Source of the DNA: Paracoccaceae bacterium
GTDB lineage: Bacteria > Pseudomonadota > Alphaproteobacteria > Rhodobacterales > Rhodobacteraceae
Direction: 5' to 3'
Length of the DNA: 52,819 bases
Assembly (NCBI GenBank): GCA_023259435.1
Contig: JALRHZ010000005.1
Span: forward strand, 1 to 52,819
In this document: positions 36,289 through 45,353 of the stretch, one piece after another
How positions within the stretch are numbered: position 1 is the stretch's first letter
Layout of the letters: the number at the start of each line of letters is the position of its first letter
The notes under the pieces: generated by a model
The model's input: the letters and a program-made list of their open reading frames with translations, nothing else
Database searches by the model: none
What the model was told of the DNA's origin: nothing
Program-made: the position numbers and the translations under genes

Positions 36289-37444
36289 TCTAAAAATTTC
36301 AGTAGACTGGCTTCGCCATGACGCAACACAGGCGGTATGCGCAGCGTTGAGCAGTCGAGGATTCCAAGCGCTTTTTGTCGGGGGATGCGTGCGAAACGCG
36401 CTATTGGGTGCACCAGTGTCAGACATTGATATTGCCACAGATGCGCACCCCCTTCAAATTATGGAATGCGCAAAGAGTGCGAACCTCAAAGCGGTGCCCA
36501 CGGGTATTGATCATGGTACAGTGACGATCCTATCAGACGGGATACCGCACGAGGTCACAACATTTCGCCAGGACGTCGAGACGGACGGACGCCGCGCCGT
36601 TGTTGCCTTTGCGGACACGATTGAACAAGATGCATTGCGCCGTGATTTCACGATGAACGCCCTTTATGCCGAGGCAGACGGCACCGTAATCGACCCTCTT
36701 GGCGGTATTTCTGATCTCGATGATAGATACGTGCGGTTTATCCAAGATCCGGCCCAGCGCATTCGCGAAGACTATCTGCGCATTTTGCGATTTTTTCGCT
36801 TTAATGCATGGTACGCGGATCCCACCCAAGGTTATGACCCAGAGGCATTGGCCGCAATCGCGGACCTATTTGAGGGGATGGAAACACTCTCCAAGGAGCG
36901 CGTCACAAGTGAGATGTTAAAGCTCTTCTCTGCGCCAGTTGCGTTTTCGGCAATAAGCGTCATGTCACAGGTCGGCGTGTTGCAATATCTGTTGCCCGGC
37001 GCCACGCCCAAGGCCTTGGGCCTGTTGGAACATTTTGAAGCATCGATGTCTGTTGCACCTTCGCCAATGCGACGGCTGGCCTCTTTGGGATTAGATTTGG
37101 AAATTAGTCGACTGCGCTTGTCCAAAAAAGAACTCACTACCCTAGACCTGCTGCACACAGCGCTTAGGGGCGACATGCCTGTGACGGAGTGCGCATATTT
37201 TCACGGACCAGAACATGCAAATGACGTTCTATTGCTACGCGCTGCTTTCTTGGAAACACCACCCAACCCATCAGATATTGACGTGATCGCAACTGTGGCA
37301 ACTGCCCGCTTTCCAATTACCGCAAGCGATCTCATGTCACAACTAACCGGACGGGCGCTTGGCGAGGCATTGAAACGGTTGGAACGCCAGTGGCTTGACA
37401 GTGATATGCAACTCACTAAGACTGAGCTTTTAAAACGGTTGTAG
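36278..37444 (+). CDS. CCA tRNA nucleotidyltransferase/poly(A) polymerase family
   Basis: Class II nucleotidyltransferase that in alphaproteobacteria most often adds CCA to tRNA. The 388-aa protein has the catalytic GGCVRNALLGAPVSDIDIATD loop (metal-binding Asp-x-Asp), the HGTVTIL motif and RRDFTMNALYAEADG, then the RIREDYLRILRFFRF neck motif. Poly(A) polymerase I shares these motifs, so activity is not certain. It overlaps the Nudix gene by 11 nt and ends 6 nt before the LysE gene. Confidence 0.9.
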   Translation: MGSDLKISVDWLRHDATQAVCAALSSRGFQALFVGGCVRNALLGAPVSDIDIATDAHPLQIMECAKSANLKAVPTGIDHGTVTILSDGIPHEVTTFRQDVETDGRRAVVAFADTIEQDALRRDFTMNALYAEADGTVIDPLGGISDLDDRYVRFIQDPAQRIREDYLRILRFFRFNAWYADPTQGYDPEALAAIADLFEGMETLSKERVTSEMLKLFSAPVAFSAISVMSQVGVLQYLLPGATPKALGLLEHFEASMSVAPSPMRRLASLGLDLEISRLRLSKKELTTLDLLHTALRGDMPVTECAYFHGPEHANDVLLLRAAFLETPPNPSDIDVIATVATARFPITASDLMSQLTGRALGEALKRLERQWLDSDMQLTKTELLKRL

Positions 37445-37450
37445 GTCACA

Positions 37451-38050
37451 ATGGCTTTTGACGCTTTTCTTTCCCTTGCATTGCTTGCCATTGCCACCCT
37501 CTTTACACCTGGTCCGAATAACGCACTTTTGGCGACATCTGGTGTGAACTTTGGCTTTCGCAGAACCCTCCCCCATTTGTTCGGGGTCTCTTTGGGCTTT
37601 GGTGTGATGCTGTTTATCGTTGGTCTATTTTTAGGTGAGTTGTTCAAACAAAGCGCCCTGTTACAGGCAATCTTGGGATGGGTCAGCGTCGGCCTCCTCC
37701 TTTTTGTTGCATACCAGATCGCGACCACCGGAGGGCTAAGTTCGGCCAAAGGCGAACCAAGACCCTTTCGGTTTGTCGAAGCGGCAGCCTTTCAATGGGT
37801 CAATCCAAAGGCATGGGCCATGGCGATTGCGGTTACCGCTCAGTTTGTAAAAGATGCCGAGTCCGCAATTATGATCGCCGCTTTCATCTCGGTTGTCTTC
37901 TCAATCTTGGGCACAGCATCCGCGGCGACTTGGGTTGGGTTGGGTCAGGTCTTACGTCGGTTTCTACAAAACCCTCTTCGCCTACGTATATTCAATTTGA
38001 CGATGGCAGGGCTGATCGTCAGCAATGTTGTCATTATCTTTTTAGAATAG
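37451..38050 (+). CDS. LysE-family amino-acid exporter
   Basis: Inner-membrane exporter, 199 aa, with about six helices. The N-terminus carries LFTPGPNNALLATSGVNFGF, the family hallmark, and AAAFQWVNPKAWAMAIAVT lies in the second half. The substrate (amino acid or derivative) is not predictable. It is the last gene of the hslO-nudix-cca string. Confidence 0.88.
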   Translation: MAFDAFLSLALLAIATLFTPGPNNALLATSGVNFGFRRTLPHLFGVSLGFGVMLFIVGLFLGELFKQSALLQAILGWVSVGLLLFVAYQIATTGGLSSAKGEPRPFRFVEAAAFQWVNPKAWAMAIAVTAQFVKDAESAIMIAAFISVVFSILGTASAATWVGLGQVLRRFLQNPLRLRIFNLTMAGLIVSNVVIIFLE

Positions 38051-38105
38051 TGATTTACAGTTTCGCCTAAAAGCTGTATTCTGAGCGGCTTTTTGGAGGC
38101 GAATA

Positions 38106-39944
38106 ATGTTTAGATATTTTGAAAATTTGGTGGATCCGTTCACACGTTATGAGGCTTCTGACGCGCCTCCCAAAAAAATCTTTCCGTTCTTACGCATGTA
38201 CCTAAAGCCATTTTATGGCGTCTTTATACTTGCAGTACTTTTATCTGCTTTGGTTGCCGCATCGGAACTGGGTCTGATTATGGTCATCAGTTGGCTGGTG
38301 GATACGTTGCAGTCCGACGCAGATTTTTCACTGTCCTCCTATAAAAATGAACTTTTATGGCTGGTGGCATTTGTTTTACTCTTGCGGCCAATTGTTTTCG
38401 GATTGGACGTCTTGATCCTAAACAACACCTTGATGACCAACGTCGCGACCTTGGCACGCTGGCGCGCGCATCGCCATGTCTTGCGTCAATCCATTGGATG
38501 GTTCGAAAGTGACTTTGCCGGCCGCATTGCAAATCGGGTTATGCAAACACCTGGTGCCATTGGCGAAGTCGTATTTCACACATTCGAGGCCTTGGCCTAT
38601 GCCAGCTTTTATTGGATCGGATCCTTTATCATTCTAGGAATTGGCGAGCCGCAATTGATCTGGCCTTTGGCCATTTGGATGATAAGTTATATTGCCTTCA
38701 CGATCTGGGTGGTGCGGCGCATCGGGCCTGCGTCTGAGGCCGCCTCGGATGCCCGTTCTGATTTGAATGGCGAAGTTGTGGACGCATATACCAACATCCA
38801 CTCGGTAAAGATGTTTGCGACAGAGCAAAGCGAACTTGCAAGCGCCAAACAAGCCATCGCGCAAACGCGCCAAACGGTTGCGTGCGAGATGCGAATTTAT
38901 ACCATAATGGATATTGGATTGGTCACGGTAAACGGTTTCTTGATGGTCGCAATGATTGGCTGGGCTTTGTATTTGTGGACCTTGGGGCAAGCCTCAACCG
39001 GTCTCGTGGCCGCAGCCGCAGCGCTTGTGATGCGCCTAAGCGCTATGTCTGGTTGGATCATGTGGGCGTTGACCAGCTTTTTCCGCGAGCTCGGTGTAAT
39101 CCGTGAGGGGCTTCGGACGATATCAGAGCCGATTGGCCTGGTGGATACCCCAAATGCCACACCGTTAAAAATCGCAAGCGGCGCGATCTCATTTCAGGAT
39201 GTATCGCACCATTATGGCAAAACCTCGGGCGGCTTGCAGCACCTAAGCCTGAACGTCGCACCGGGTGAAAAGGTGGGCTTGGTCGGGCGTTCCGGTGCAG
39301 GGAAATCCACATTGTTCAAGTTGCTGTTACGCTTTTACGACTTGGAAAGTGGATCGATCCGTATCGATGCGCAGGACATTCAAAAGGTCACCCAAGATAG
39401 CCTGAGAGCCCAAATAGGAATGGTCCAACAAGAAAGCAGCTTGTTGCACAGAAGCATTCGTGAAAACATCGCCTATGGCATGCCAAGCGCCACCGAAGAC
39501 GACATAATTCGCGCCGCGAAACAGGCGGACGCCTATGAGTTCATCACCGCACTTTCCGATAAGGATGGGAACACCGGTTTTGATGTCAAAGTTGGCGAAA
39601 GAGGCGTCAAACTGTCTGGCGGACAACGACAACGCATTGCACTTGCCCGCATTATGCTAAAAGATGCGCCCATTCTGTTGCTGGATGAAGCAACCTCTGC
39701 GTTGGATAGTGAATCCGAGGCCGCGATACAAAAGACCTTGTACACCTTGATGGAAGGCAAAACTGTAATCGCGATTGCCCATCGCCTCTCGACCATTGCG
39801 TCCATGGATCGCATCATCGTCTTAGAGGATGGGCAGATCGCAGAAGAGGGCACGCATGACGTGCTTTTGAAGAAAAATGGACTATATGCAGGCTTCTGGG
39901 CGCGCCAATCGGGTGGCTTTTTGGATATGAAGGCAGACACGTGA
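38106..39944 (+). CDS. ABC exporter half-transporter A
   Basis: Type IV (MsbA-like) exporter subunit, 612 aa: transmembrane domain of six helices (about 30-330) fused to an ATPase domain. The ATPase has Walker A GRSGAGKST, Q-loop GMVQQESSLL, signature LSGGQRQRIALARI and Walker B ILLLDEATSALD with an intact catalytic glutamate. TTTTTGGAGGCGAATA precedes the ATG. It is coupled to the next half-transporter by a GTGA overlap, so a heterodimer is likely. Substrate is unknown; drugs or lipids are typical. Confidence 0.92.
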   Translation: MFRYFENLVDPFTRYEASDAPPKKIFPFLRMYLKPFYGVFILAVLLSALVAASELGLIMVISWLVDTLQSDADFSLSSYKNELLWLVAFVLLLRPIVFGLDVLILNNTLMTNVATLARWRAHRHVLRQSIGWFESDFAGRIANRVMQTPGAIGEVVFHTFEALAYASFYWIGSFIILGIGEPQLIWPLAIWMISYIAFTIWVVRRIGPASEAASDARSDLNGEVVDAYTNIHSVKMFATEQSELASAKQAIAQTRQTVACEMRIYTIMDIGLVTVNGFLMVAMIGWALYLWTLGQASTGLVAAAAALVMRLSAMSGWIMWALTSFFRELGVIREGLRTISEPIGLVDTPNATPLKIASGAISFQDVSHHYGKTSGGLQHLSLNVAPGEKVGLVGRSGAGKSTLFKLLLRFYDLESGSIRIDAQDIQKVTQDSLRAQIGMVQQESSLLHRSIRENIAYGMPSATEDDIIRAAKQADAYEFITALSDKDGNTGFDVKVGERGVKLSGGQRQRIALARIMLKDAPILLLDEATSALDSESEAAIQKTLYTLMEGKTVIAIAHRLSTIASMDRIIVLEDGQIAEEGTHDVLLKKNGLYAGFWARQSGGFLDMKADT

Positions 39945-41776
39945 AATTTTTAGACACTCTTGTCCCAAACCAAGCACCGGCAAGCGGACCACCTCCACGC
40001 AGCTTAATGGCTTTTGTAAAATGGGCCTTAGATGGCTCTGGCTTTGGTCTGAGCTTGGCGGCTGTGTCCTCAATTTTTGCTGGCATCATGGAAATGGGCG
40101 GTGCATTGGTCTTGGGTTGGGTCATTGACGCGGCACTTACCTCTTCGGCGGAAACATTTTGGCAAGACAACATCCCTTTGGTCCTGCTGGGGCTGTTTTT
40201 CTTTTTCGTTGCGCGCCCGTTTGCGTTTTCGGTAAGCACGATATTGAACTCATACGTCGTCGCCCCCAATATTCACAACCTTGTCTTGTCGCGCCTTCAC
40301 CGATGGTCTTTGGGGCATTCTGTTGGTTTTTACGACAATGATTTTGCGGGGCGAATTGCGCAAAAGGAAATGCAAACCGCCCGAGCCTTAACAGACGCAG
40401 TGGTCGAAATCTTTCACACAGCGCTTTTTGCCTTGGCGTCAATGCTGGGTGCATTGGTTATTGTTGGGCAAATGAACTTTACAATGGTCGCCTTACTATC
40501 AATTTGGGTTGCTGCATATTTGGCACTCATTCGGTATTTTATGCCAAAAATCCGCGTGAAATCCGCCGCAAAGGCCGGAGCGCGGGCCAATGTGACCGGT
40601 CAAATCGTGGACACGGTCACAAACATCAAAACGGTTAAACTGTTCGCGCATGCAGACCACGAAGACAAGGCCGCCCTGCGTGCGATGGAGAAACAACGCC
40701 AAGCCACTTTGGAACATAGTGTTGTGTCTATCAAGCTACGTCTCTGGCTTATGTGCTTGGCGGGCGTTTTGCCCGTCGTACTCGTGGGCAGTGCGTTGGT
40801 ATCATGGACAAACGGCGCGACCACTGCTGGCCAAATCGCTGCGGCCGGTGCCGTGTCATTGCGTCTTAGCCAAATGACCGGTTGGGTCAGCTTTACATTG
40901 ATGGCGCTTTACGGAAACATTGGTGAAGTTGAAAACGGCATGAAAACCCTAACTCCGCCGCACGACATTACAGACCAACCAGATGCACAAGACCTGCACA
41001 TAGATGAAGCCAAAGTCACATTTGCCAACGCCACCTATGCCTATGGGCGTGAGAGTGGCGGAATACAAAACGTTGATATGGAAATAGCAGCCGGACAAAA
41101 AGTGGGAATTGTGGGTGCGTCCGGCGCTGGCAAATCGACCTTGGTTTCGGCTTTGCTACGCCTGTATGATCTGGAACAGGGCCGCATCGAAATAGACGGT
41201 CAGGACATTTCAACAGTCACACAAGAAAGCTTGCGCCACAATATTGGCATGGTCACCCAAGAAACCGCTATGTTCAACCGAAGCGCTCATGACAACATCC
41301 TATACGGGCGACCAGATGCAACTGAGGCAGAAGTAATCAGCGCAGCCAAGCAAGCCAAAGCGCATGACTTTATCGTTGATCTGCGAGACCACCAAGGACG
41401 CACCGGATATGATGCGCATCTTGGGGAGCGTGGAGTTAAACTCTCTGGCGGACAACGACAACGAATTGCCCTTGCCCGTGCGATTTTGAAAAATGCCCCT
41501 GTTTTGATTTTGGATGAGGCAACCTCGGCATTAGATAGCGAAGTCGAAGCGGAAATTCAGGCCGCACTTGATACTGTTATGACCGGAAAAACCGTTCTGG
41601 CGATTGCACACCGCCTGTCTACAATTGCGCGGATGGATCGCATTATTGTCTTGGACAAAGGACAGATTGTCGAAGACGGCACGCATACTGAGTTACTTGA
41701 GCTCGGCGGTCTTTATGCGCGGTATTGGAACAGACAATCCGGCGGGTTTATTGGTATTGCCGAGGCCGCCGAATAA
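39941..41776 (+). CDS. ABC exporter half-transporter B
   Basis: Partner of half-transporter A, 611 aa, starting with GTG inside the previous stop. Same layout: six helices (about 25-340) and an ATPase with Walker A GASGAGKST, Q-loop GMVTQETAMF, signature LSGGQRQRIALARA and Walker B VLILDEATSALD. Unlike many heterodimeric exporters, neither copy shows a degenerate catalytic site. Shared segments such as SVGFYDNDFAGRIAQK (IGWFESDFAGRIANR in A) show origin by tandem duplication. Confidence 0.92.
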   Translation: MKFLDTLVPNQAPASGPPPRSLMAFVKWALDGSGFGLSLAAVSSIFAGIMEMGGALVLGWVIDAALTSSAETFWQDNIPLVLLGLFFFFVARPFAFSVSTILNSYVVAPNIHNLVLSRLHRWSLGHSVGFYDNDFAGRIAQKEMQTARALTDAVVEIFHTALFALASMLGALVIVGQMNFTMVALLSIWVAAYLALIRYFMPKIRVKSAAKAGARANVTGQIVDTVTNIKTVKLFAHADHEDKAALRAMEKQRQATLEHSVVSIKLRLWLMCLAGVLPVVLVGSALVSWTNGATTAGQIAAAGAVSLRLSQMTGWVSFTLMALYGNIGEVENGMKTLTPPHDITDQPDAQDLHIDEAKVTFANATYAYGRESGGIQNVDMEIAAGQKVGIVGASGAGKSTLVSALLRLYDLEQGRIEIDGQDISTVTQESLRHNIGMVTQETAMFNRSAHDNILYGRPDATEAEVISAAKQAKAHDFIVDLRDHQGRTGYDAHLGERGVKLSGGQRQRIALARAILKNAPVLILDEATSALDSEVEAEIQAALDTVMTGKTVLAIAHRLSTIARMDRIIVLDKGQIVEDGTHTELLELGGLYARYWNRQSGGFIGIAEAAE

Positions 41777-41803
41777 GACTTTCCCTAGCTACATTGTTTG
41801 GGT

Positions 41804-43036
41804 ATGTGCATGAACATGCAACAGTATCATATCAAGCGACTTGGACACCTTGGCGACGGTATCACCGAAGACGGTTTATTTGCGCCAATGACACTTCCCG
41901 GTGAAACAATCACCGCAGAAGGTACGGGCCCGCACCTTGAAAACGTGAAAATCGTCGACCCCTCTGACACACGTGTCAAACCAAAGTGCCGACACTTTAA
42001 GGCCTGTGGCGGGTGTCAGCTGCAACATGCATCAGACGATTTTGTTGCGGATTTCAAAGTTGGGATTATCCGCAAAGCCTTGTCCGCGCATGGAATTGAA
42101 ACGGAAATTCGTCCTTGTTTAACCTCGCCCGAGAAATCGCGCAGGCGCGCAAGTTTCGCGATTAAACGCACAAAGAAAGGCACGATGTCAGGCTTTCACG
42201 CCCGCGCCTCGGATGTGATTATCGAGATCCCTGATTGCACTTTACTTGACCCTGAACTGCTCGCCGCGCGCAATGTTGCCGAGCAAGTGGCCGTGTTAGG
42301 AATGAGCCGTAAGGGAGAAGTCACCGCGACAGTGACACTTTCAGAGGCCGGTCTAGATATCGTTGTCAAAGGTGGAAAACCGTTAGAGCCGGCACTTGAA
42401 CTTAGCTTGGCCCAAGCCTGCGATCATTTGGGAATTGCGCGTCTTACATGGGAGGATGAAATCATCGCAACGCGCCATGCGCCTGTGCAGATTTTCGGAA
42501 CTGCACGCGTGGTCCCCCCACCCGGAAGCTTTCTGCAGGCGACCAAAGATGGCGAAACGCAAATGGCGGCTCTGGTGTGTGACATTACAAAAGGCGCAAA
42601 AAACGTGTTGGACCTCTTTAGCGGATGTGGAACGTTTAGCCTGCCCTTGGCACAACAAGCGAACATTCATGCCGTAGAGGGAGATGCCGCAATGGTGGCG
42701 GCGTTGGACAAAGGATGGCGGTTTACTGAAAATCTGCACCATGTGTCATCCGAAACCCGCGATCTATTCCGCAGGCCATTAATGCCAGACGAATTACGCA
42801 AATATGACGCGATTGTCATAGACCCTCCCCGCGCGGGCGCCGAAGCGCAAATCGCCGAGATTGCAAAAGCACAGGTTCCTCGAATTGCCTATGTGTCCTG
42901 CAATCCTGTGACTTTTGCACGCGATGCGGCGACATTGGCAAAAAACGGATTTACGCTTGAATTTGTTCAACCAATAGATCAGTTCCGTTGGTCAACACAC
43001 ACAGAATTGGTCGCATCGTTTTCCAAAATCACCTAG
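41804..43036 (+). CDS. TrmA/RumA-family iron-sulfur RNA uridine methyltransferase
   Basis: Probable SAM-dependent 5-methyluridine RNA methyltransferase, about 410 aa. The iron-sulfur cysteines are in KCRHFKACGGCQLQH (CX5CX2C) with a fourth in IPDCTLLD. The SAM loop is LDLFSGCGTFSLPLA, followed by DPPRAGAEAQI and the catalytic cysteine in YVSCNPVTFARD. ATGs at 41804, 41810 and 41816 are all possible starts and no ribosome binding site clearly decides. There is no separate TRAM domain of normal length. rRNA (RlmD/RlmC-like) is the likelier substrate than tRNA. Confidence 0.9.
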   Translation: MCMNMQQYHIKRLGHLGDGITEDGLFAPMTLPGETITAEGTGPHLENVKIVDPSDTRVKPKCRHFKACGGCQLQHASDDFVADFKVGIIRKALSAHGIETEIRPCLTSPEKSRRRASFAIKRTKKGTMSGFHARASDVIIEIPDCTLLDPELLAARNVAEQVAVLGMSRKGEVTATVTLSEAGLDIVVKGGKPLEPALELSLAQACDHLGIARLTWEDEIIATRHAPVQIFGTARVVPPPGSFLQATKDGETQMAALVCDITKGAKNVLDLFSGCGTFSLPLAQQANIHAVEGDAAMVAALDKGWRFTENLHHVSSETRDLFRRPLMPDELRKYDAIVIDPPRAGAEAQIAEIAKAQVPRIAYVSCNPVTFARDAATLAKNGFTLEFVQPIDQFRWSTHTELVASFSKIT

Positions 43037-43139
43037 GTCAGTCCAAGGAATACTGACCATTTGAGTGTCAATTGATACAAACGGGCCGTGGAAAGAAGAG
43101 TGTTATTTGTGTACTAAGACCGAAAAACGAGCGGTTTCA

Positions 43140-43646
43140 ATGTTAGCAGTACATCGTAGTTTCTCAGTAGCGTTTTTGCTTTTATCTCTTTTGGTAAGTC
43201 CTTTTTGGGCCTCTTCTGTGTTTGCCAACACGAAGGATCAGGTGACCAGTATTGTGGTCAAAAAAGCAGATCGGGTCATGTATTTGGTCAGTGGGAACGA
43301 AATCTTGCGAAAATACAACATCGGTCTGGGGTTTAGACCCACAGGAGACAAGAAAATCTCAGGCGATGGTCGCACACCTGAAGGGGCATATTTTATCGAC
43401 CGTAAGAACCCAAATTCAAAATATTTCCTAAGCCTTGGGATCTCTTACCCCAATGCCCAAGATAGAGCTGAAGCAAAAACCTTAAACAAAAGCCCGGGCG
43501 GCGACATATTCATTCATGGCCGGAACGACCTGTCTTGGATGCTTCGACGAGATTGGACTGCGGGGTGTATCTCAGTTTCCAATCGGGACATCAAAGAAAT
43601 CTATCGATTGGTAGACATCGGAACCCCGATATTTATTCAGCCGTAG
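43140..43646 (+). CDS. L,D-transpeptidase (YkuD) family, Sec-exported
   Basis: Periplasmic cell-wall enzyme that makes 3-3 cross-links or attaches proteins to peptidoglycan. From ATG 43140 (MLAVHRSFSVAFLLLSLLVS, 168 aa) a signal peptide ends near VFAN; the frame is open further upstream but the extension is not signal-like. The catalytic site is SPGGDIFIHGR and DWTAGCISVSNRDI, with Cys in the TxGCI motif. It is convergent with the CAP-domain gene (14-nt overlap). A second YkuD-like protein is encoded at 44332. Confidence 0.88.
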   Translation: MLAVHRSFSVAFLLLSLLVSPFWASSVFANTKDQVTSIVVKKADRVMYLVSGNEILRKYNIGLGFRPTGDKKISGDGRTPEGAYFIDRKNPNSKYFLSLGISYPNAQDRAEAKTLNKSPGGDIFIHGRNDLSWMLRRDWTAGCISVSNRDIKEIYRLVDIGTPIFIQP

Positions 43647-44178
43647 CAGCATCAGCGCTAAGAGACTGTCCCCCAAGGACCAAAGTCCACCAGATTTTTC
43701 CAGACGGTTCTTGGAACCAGTCGAACCCCATGTCTTGTGCATTTTTGTCCAACAGAACGTCGCGTGTATTTGCATTCGACATCCATGCGGACAACGTTTC
43801 GATCTCGTTTTCATAGGTTTCAGAGATAACTTCTCCGATCAGCATCTTACCATATCCAACGCGCCTCACACGCTCAAGCGGGCTGGACCCGTCCGAGCCA
43901 AAGTGCCAAGGGCGATTTTGAACAGACATGTCCCGCGCATGGGTTGCCGCGGCAGCGTTGAGTTGCGCATTCAATTGCAAAACCGGTGCTCCGACAGTTG
44001 AGCGCAGCGCATTCACCGCATCCAACATCCTAAATTGTACCGCGGCTTTGTTTTGAGCAGTCAAGTTATAATACTTTGGCAACGGCAAGCCGTCAGGACC
44101 CAACTGAGGCGGAGCTGGTGTTTCACACGCAGCCAAAAACAAAACCGATAAAAACGCGAACCAAATAGAACGAAGCAT
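43633..44178 (-). CDS. CAP-domain (SCP/PR-1) lipoprotein
   Basis: Exported 181-aa protein from ATG 44178 (MLRSIWFAFLSVLFLAACE) with lipobox LAAC; a GGGGG tract precedes it. The CAP domain starts about residue 50: DAVNALRSTVGAPVLQLNAQ, then ATHARDMSVQNRPWHFGSDG with the conserved HARDM, GEVISETY and a C-terminal WWTLVLGG. Bacterial CAP proteins sit at the envelope and their roles are mostly unknown. It lies between two L,D-transpeptidase genes, suggesting an envelope role. Confidence 0.88.
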   Translation of the reverse strand: MLRSIWFAFLSVLFLAACETPAPPQLGPDGLPLPKYYNLTAQNKAAVQFRMLDAVNALRSTVGAPVLQLNAQLNAAAATHARDMSVQNRPWHFGSDGSSPLERVRRVGYGKMLIGEVISETYENEIETLSAWMSNANTRDVLLDKNAQDMGFDWFQEPSGKIWWTLVLGGQSLSADAATAE

Positions 44179-44331
44179 GGCATCCCCCAATGTATCCCTT
44201 GGCCTTAGCTAAAAAATCGTTGCTAATCAAACCCAGTTTGGCAAAACTTGGCCAGTTCACCAGAGTTTGAATTGTAGAGGCAACATTCTGGCCGTAAAAC
44301 AGGCTAGATTTGAAAAAGGACTGTCTGAATC

Positions 44332-44925
44332 ATGCAACATCTCTCACGACGTGGATTCATATTCTCGGCAACTGCTGCGGCTGGAACAACTGCGTTTGCG
44401 CAATCTGAGATTGTGAATGACACGGCCACAACGGAAATTGAAAAAGATGTTTCGCGTTCGGTTCGTCACAATATTTCAAGCTTTCGCGCCCTAGACTGGC
44501 GACCCTATTTCGATAATCTCAACAAAGGTGCGATTTTGTGTGACACGGAATCACGCGCGCTTCATTACTGGTCCGAAGATGAAAGCATCTACAAACTATT
44601 CCCATCTTCTGTTCCCTTGTCCGAAGATCTGACGCGACGCGGTAGAACACGGGTTACACAAAAAGTTGAAGGACCAAGCTGGCGCCCAACACCATCTATG
44701 CTGGAACGTAATCCCGATTGGCCAAAATTTATCGGGCCAGGTCCACAGAACCCGCTCGGCACACATGCGTTGTACCTAAGTTGGCAGTATTACCGTATCC
44801 ACGGCACCCATGATACACGCAAAATTGGGCGCAGATCATCCAATGGTTGCATCGGCCTATATAACGAACATATCGCTGAACTGTTCGAATTGGCGAAAGT
44901 TGGCACACAAGTGTTGCTAATTTGA
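44332..44925 (+). CDS. Tat-exported L,D-transpeptidase-like protein
   Basis: The 197-aa protein begins MQHLSRRGFIFSATAAAGTT, with a twin-arginine motif SRRGFIF and cleavage near AFA before QS. The YkuD domain covers about residues 75-197, with YRIHGTHDT and the catalytic cysteine in SSNGCIGLYN. A central WRPTPSMLERNPDWPKF segment is typical of the ErfK/YbiS-like branch. Use of the Tat route implies folding before export. No partner lies on the same strand nearby. Confidence 0.9.
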   Translation: MQHLSRRGFIFSATAAAGTTAFAQSEIVNDTATTEIEKDVSRSVRHNISSFRALDWRPYFDNLNKGAILCDTESRALHYWSEDESIYKLFPSSVPLSEDLTRRGRTRVTQKVEGPSWRPTPSMLERNPDWPKFIGPGPQNPLGTHALYLSWQYYRIHGTHDTRKIGRRSSNGCIGLYNEHIAELFELAKVGTQVLLI

Positions 44926-44944
44926 CATCGAAAGTATCTTTATG

Positions 44945-44962
44945 TGCAATCTATAGATTGCA
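44945..44962. promoter_or_regulatory. 18-bp perfect palindrome
   Basis: TGCAATCTATAGATTGCA is self-complementary over all 18 positions. It lies 92 bp upstream of the small secreted-protein ATG at 45054 and 20 bp after the transpeptidase stop. It is AT-rich with no T-run, so an operator is more likely than a terminator. The central ATCTATAGAT resembles but does not match the BioR box TTATCTATAA. Confidence 0.6.
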
Positions 44963-44976
44963 TGCTTCACCTGTTT

Positions 44977-44995
44977 CACTATATTGGCGATAGTG
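44977..44995. promoter_or_regulatory. CACTAT-N7-ATAGTG inverted repeat
   Basis: Perfect 6-bp arms around a 7-nt spacer, 14 bp after the 18-bp palindrome and ahead of the 45054 gene. It probably belongs to the same promoter region. Confidence 0.35.
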
Positions 44996-45053
44996 TTGTC
45001 ACCGGCTAAACCGGCCAATACATCGTGTTTTGCGAGATATATGAGGTAATACA

Positions 45054-45245
45054 ATGAAAAAGTTCGCACTTGCAGCAGCATTCGCAGTCGCATCAACAGC
45101 AGCATTCGCAGGCGGCATGGACGCTCCAGTAATGGAAGCTCCAGTCATCATCGAAGAAGCAGTCAACACAGCAACAGCATCTTCAGGTTCAAACCTGATC
45201 TTGCCATTGATTGCTCTTTTGGCAATCGCGGCTGCAGTTCAATAA
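45054..45245 (+). CDS. 63-aa exported small membrane protein
   Basis: MKKFALAAAFAVASTAAFA is a clear signal peptide. The mature part GGMDAPVMEAPVIIEEAVNT and a C-terminal hydrophobic helix (about residues 47-61) follow. GAGGTAATACA provides a strong ribosome binding site, codon choice is strikingly uniform (mostly GCA for Ala), and a strong terminator follows. These features suggest high expression. The family is unknown to me functionally; similar small Ala-rich proteins occur in roseobacters. It directly precedes bioMNY but is separated from it by the terminator. Confidence 0.75.
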   Translation: MKKFALAAAFAVASTAAFAGGMDAPVMEAPVIIEEAVNTATASSGSNLILPLIALLAIAAAVQ

Positions 45246-45267
45246 GAACTAACGCAATTTGCATTAG

Positions 45268-45300
45268 ATTGGTCACGTTTTTACGTGGCCAATTTTTTTT
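45268..45300 (+). terminator. terminator after the 63-aa gene
   Basis: Stem ATTGGTCACG / CGTGGCCAAT (10 bp including one G-U pair) with a 6-nt loop and eight T. It separates the small-protein transcript from bioM. Confidence 0.9.
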
Positions 45301-45353
45301 GTCCGTTCGTTTGTCCGCTTGTCAGTTTTTTCCGATGGGCGTAAAGCAGAGCC

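Noticed and set aside
45246-45353. BioR or BirA box directly upstream of bioM
   Set aside because: I looked for TTATCTATAA and its near variants in the bioM leader and found none; only the more distant palindrome at 44945 is loosely similar.
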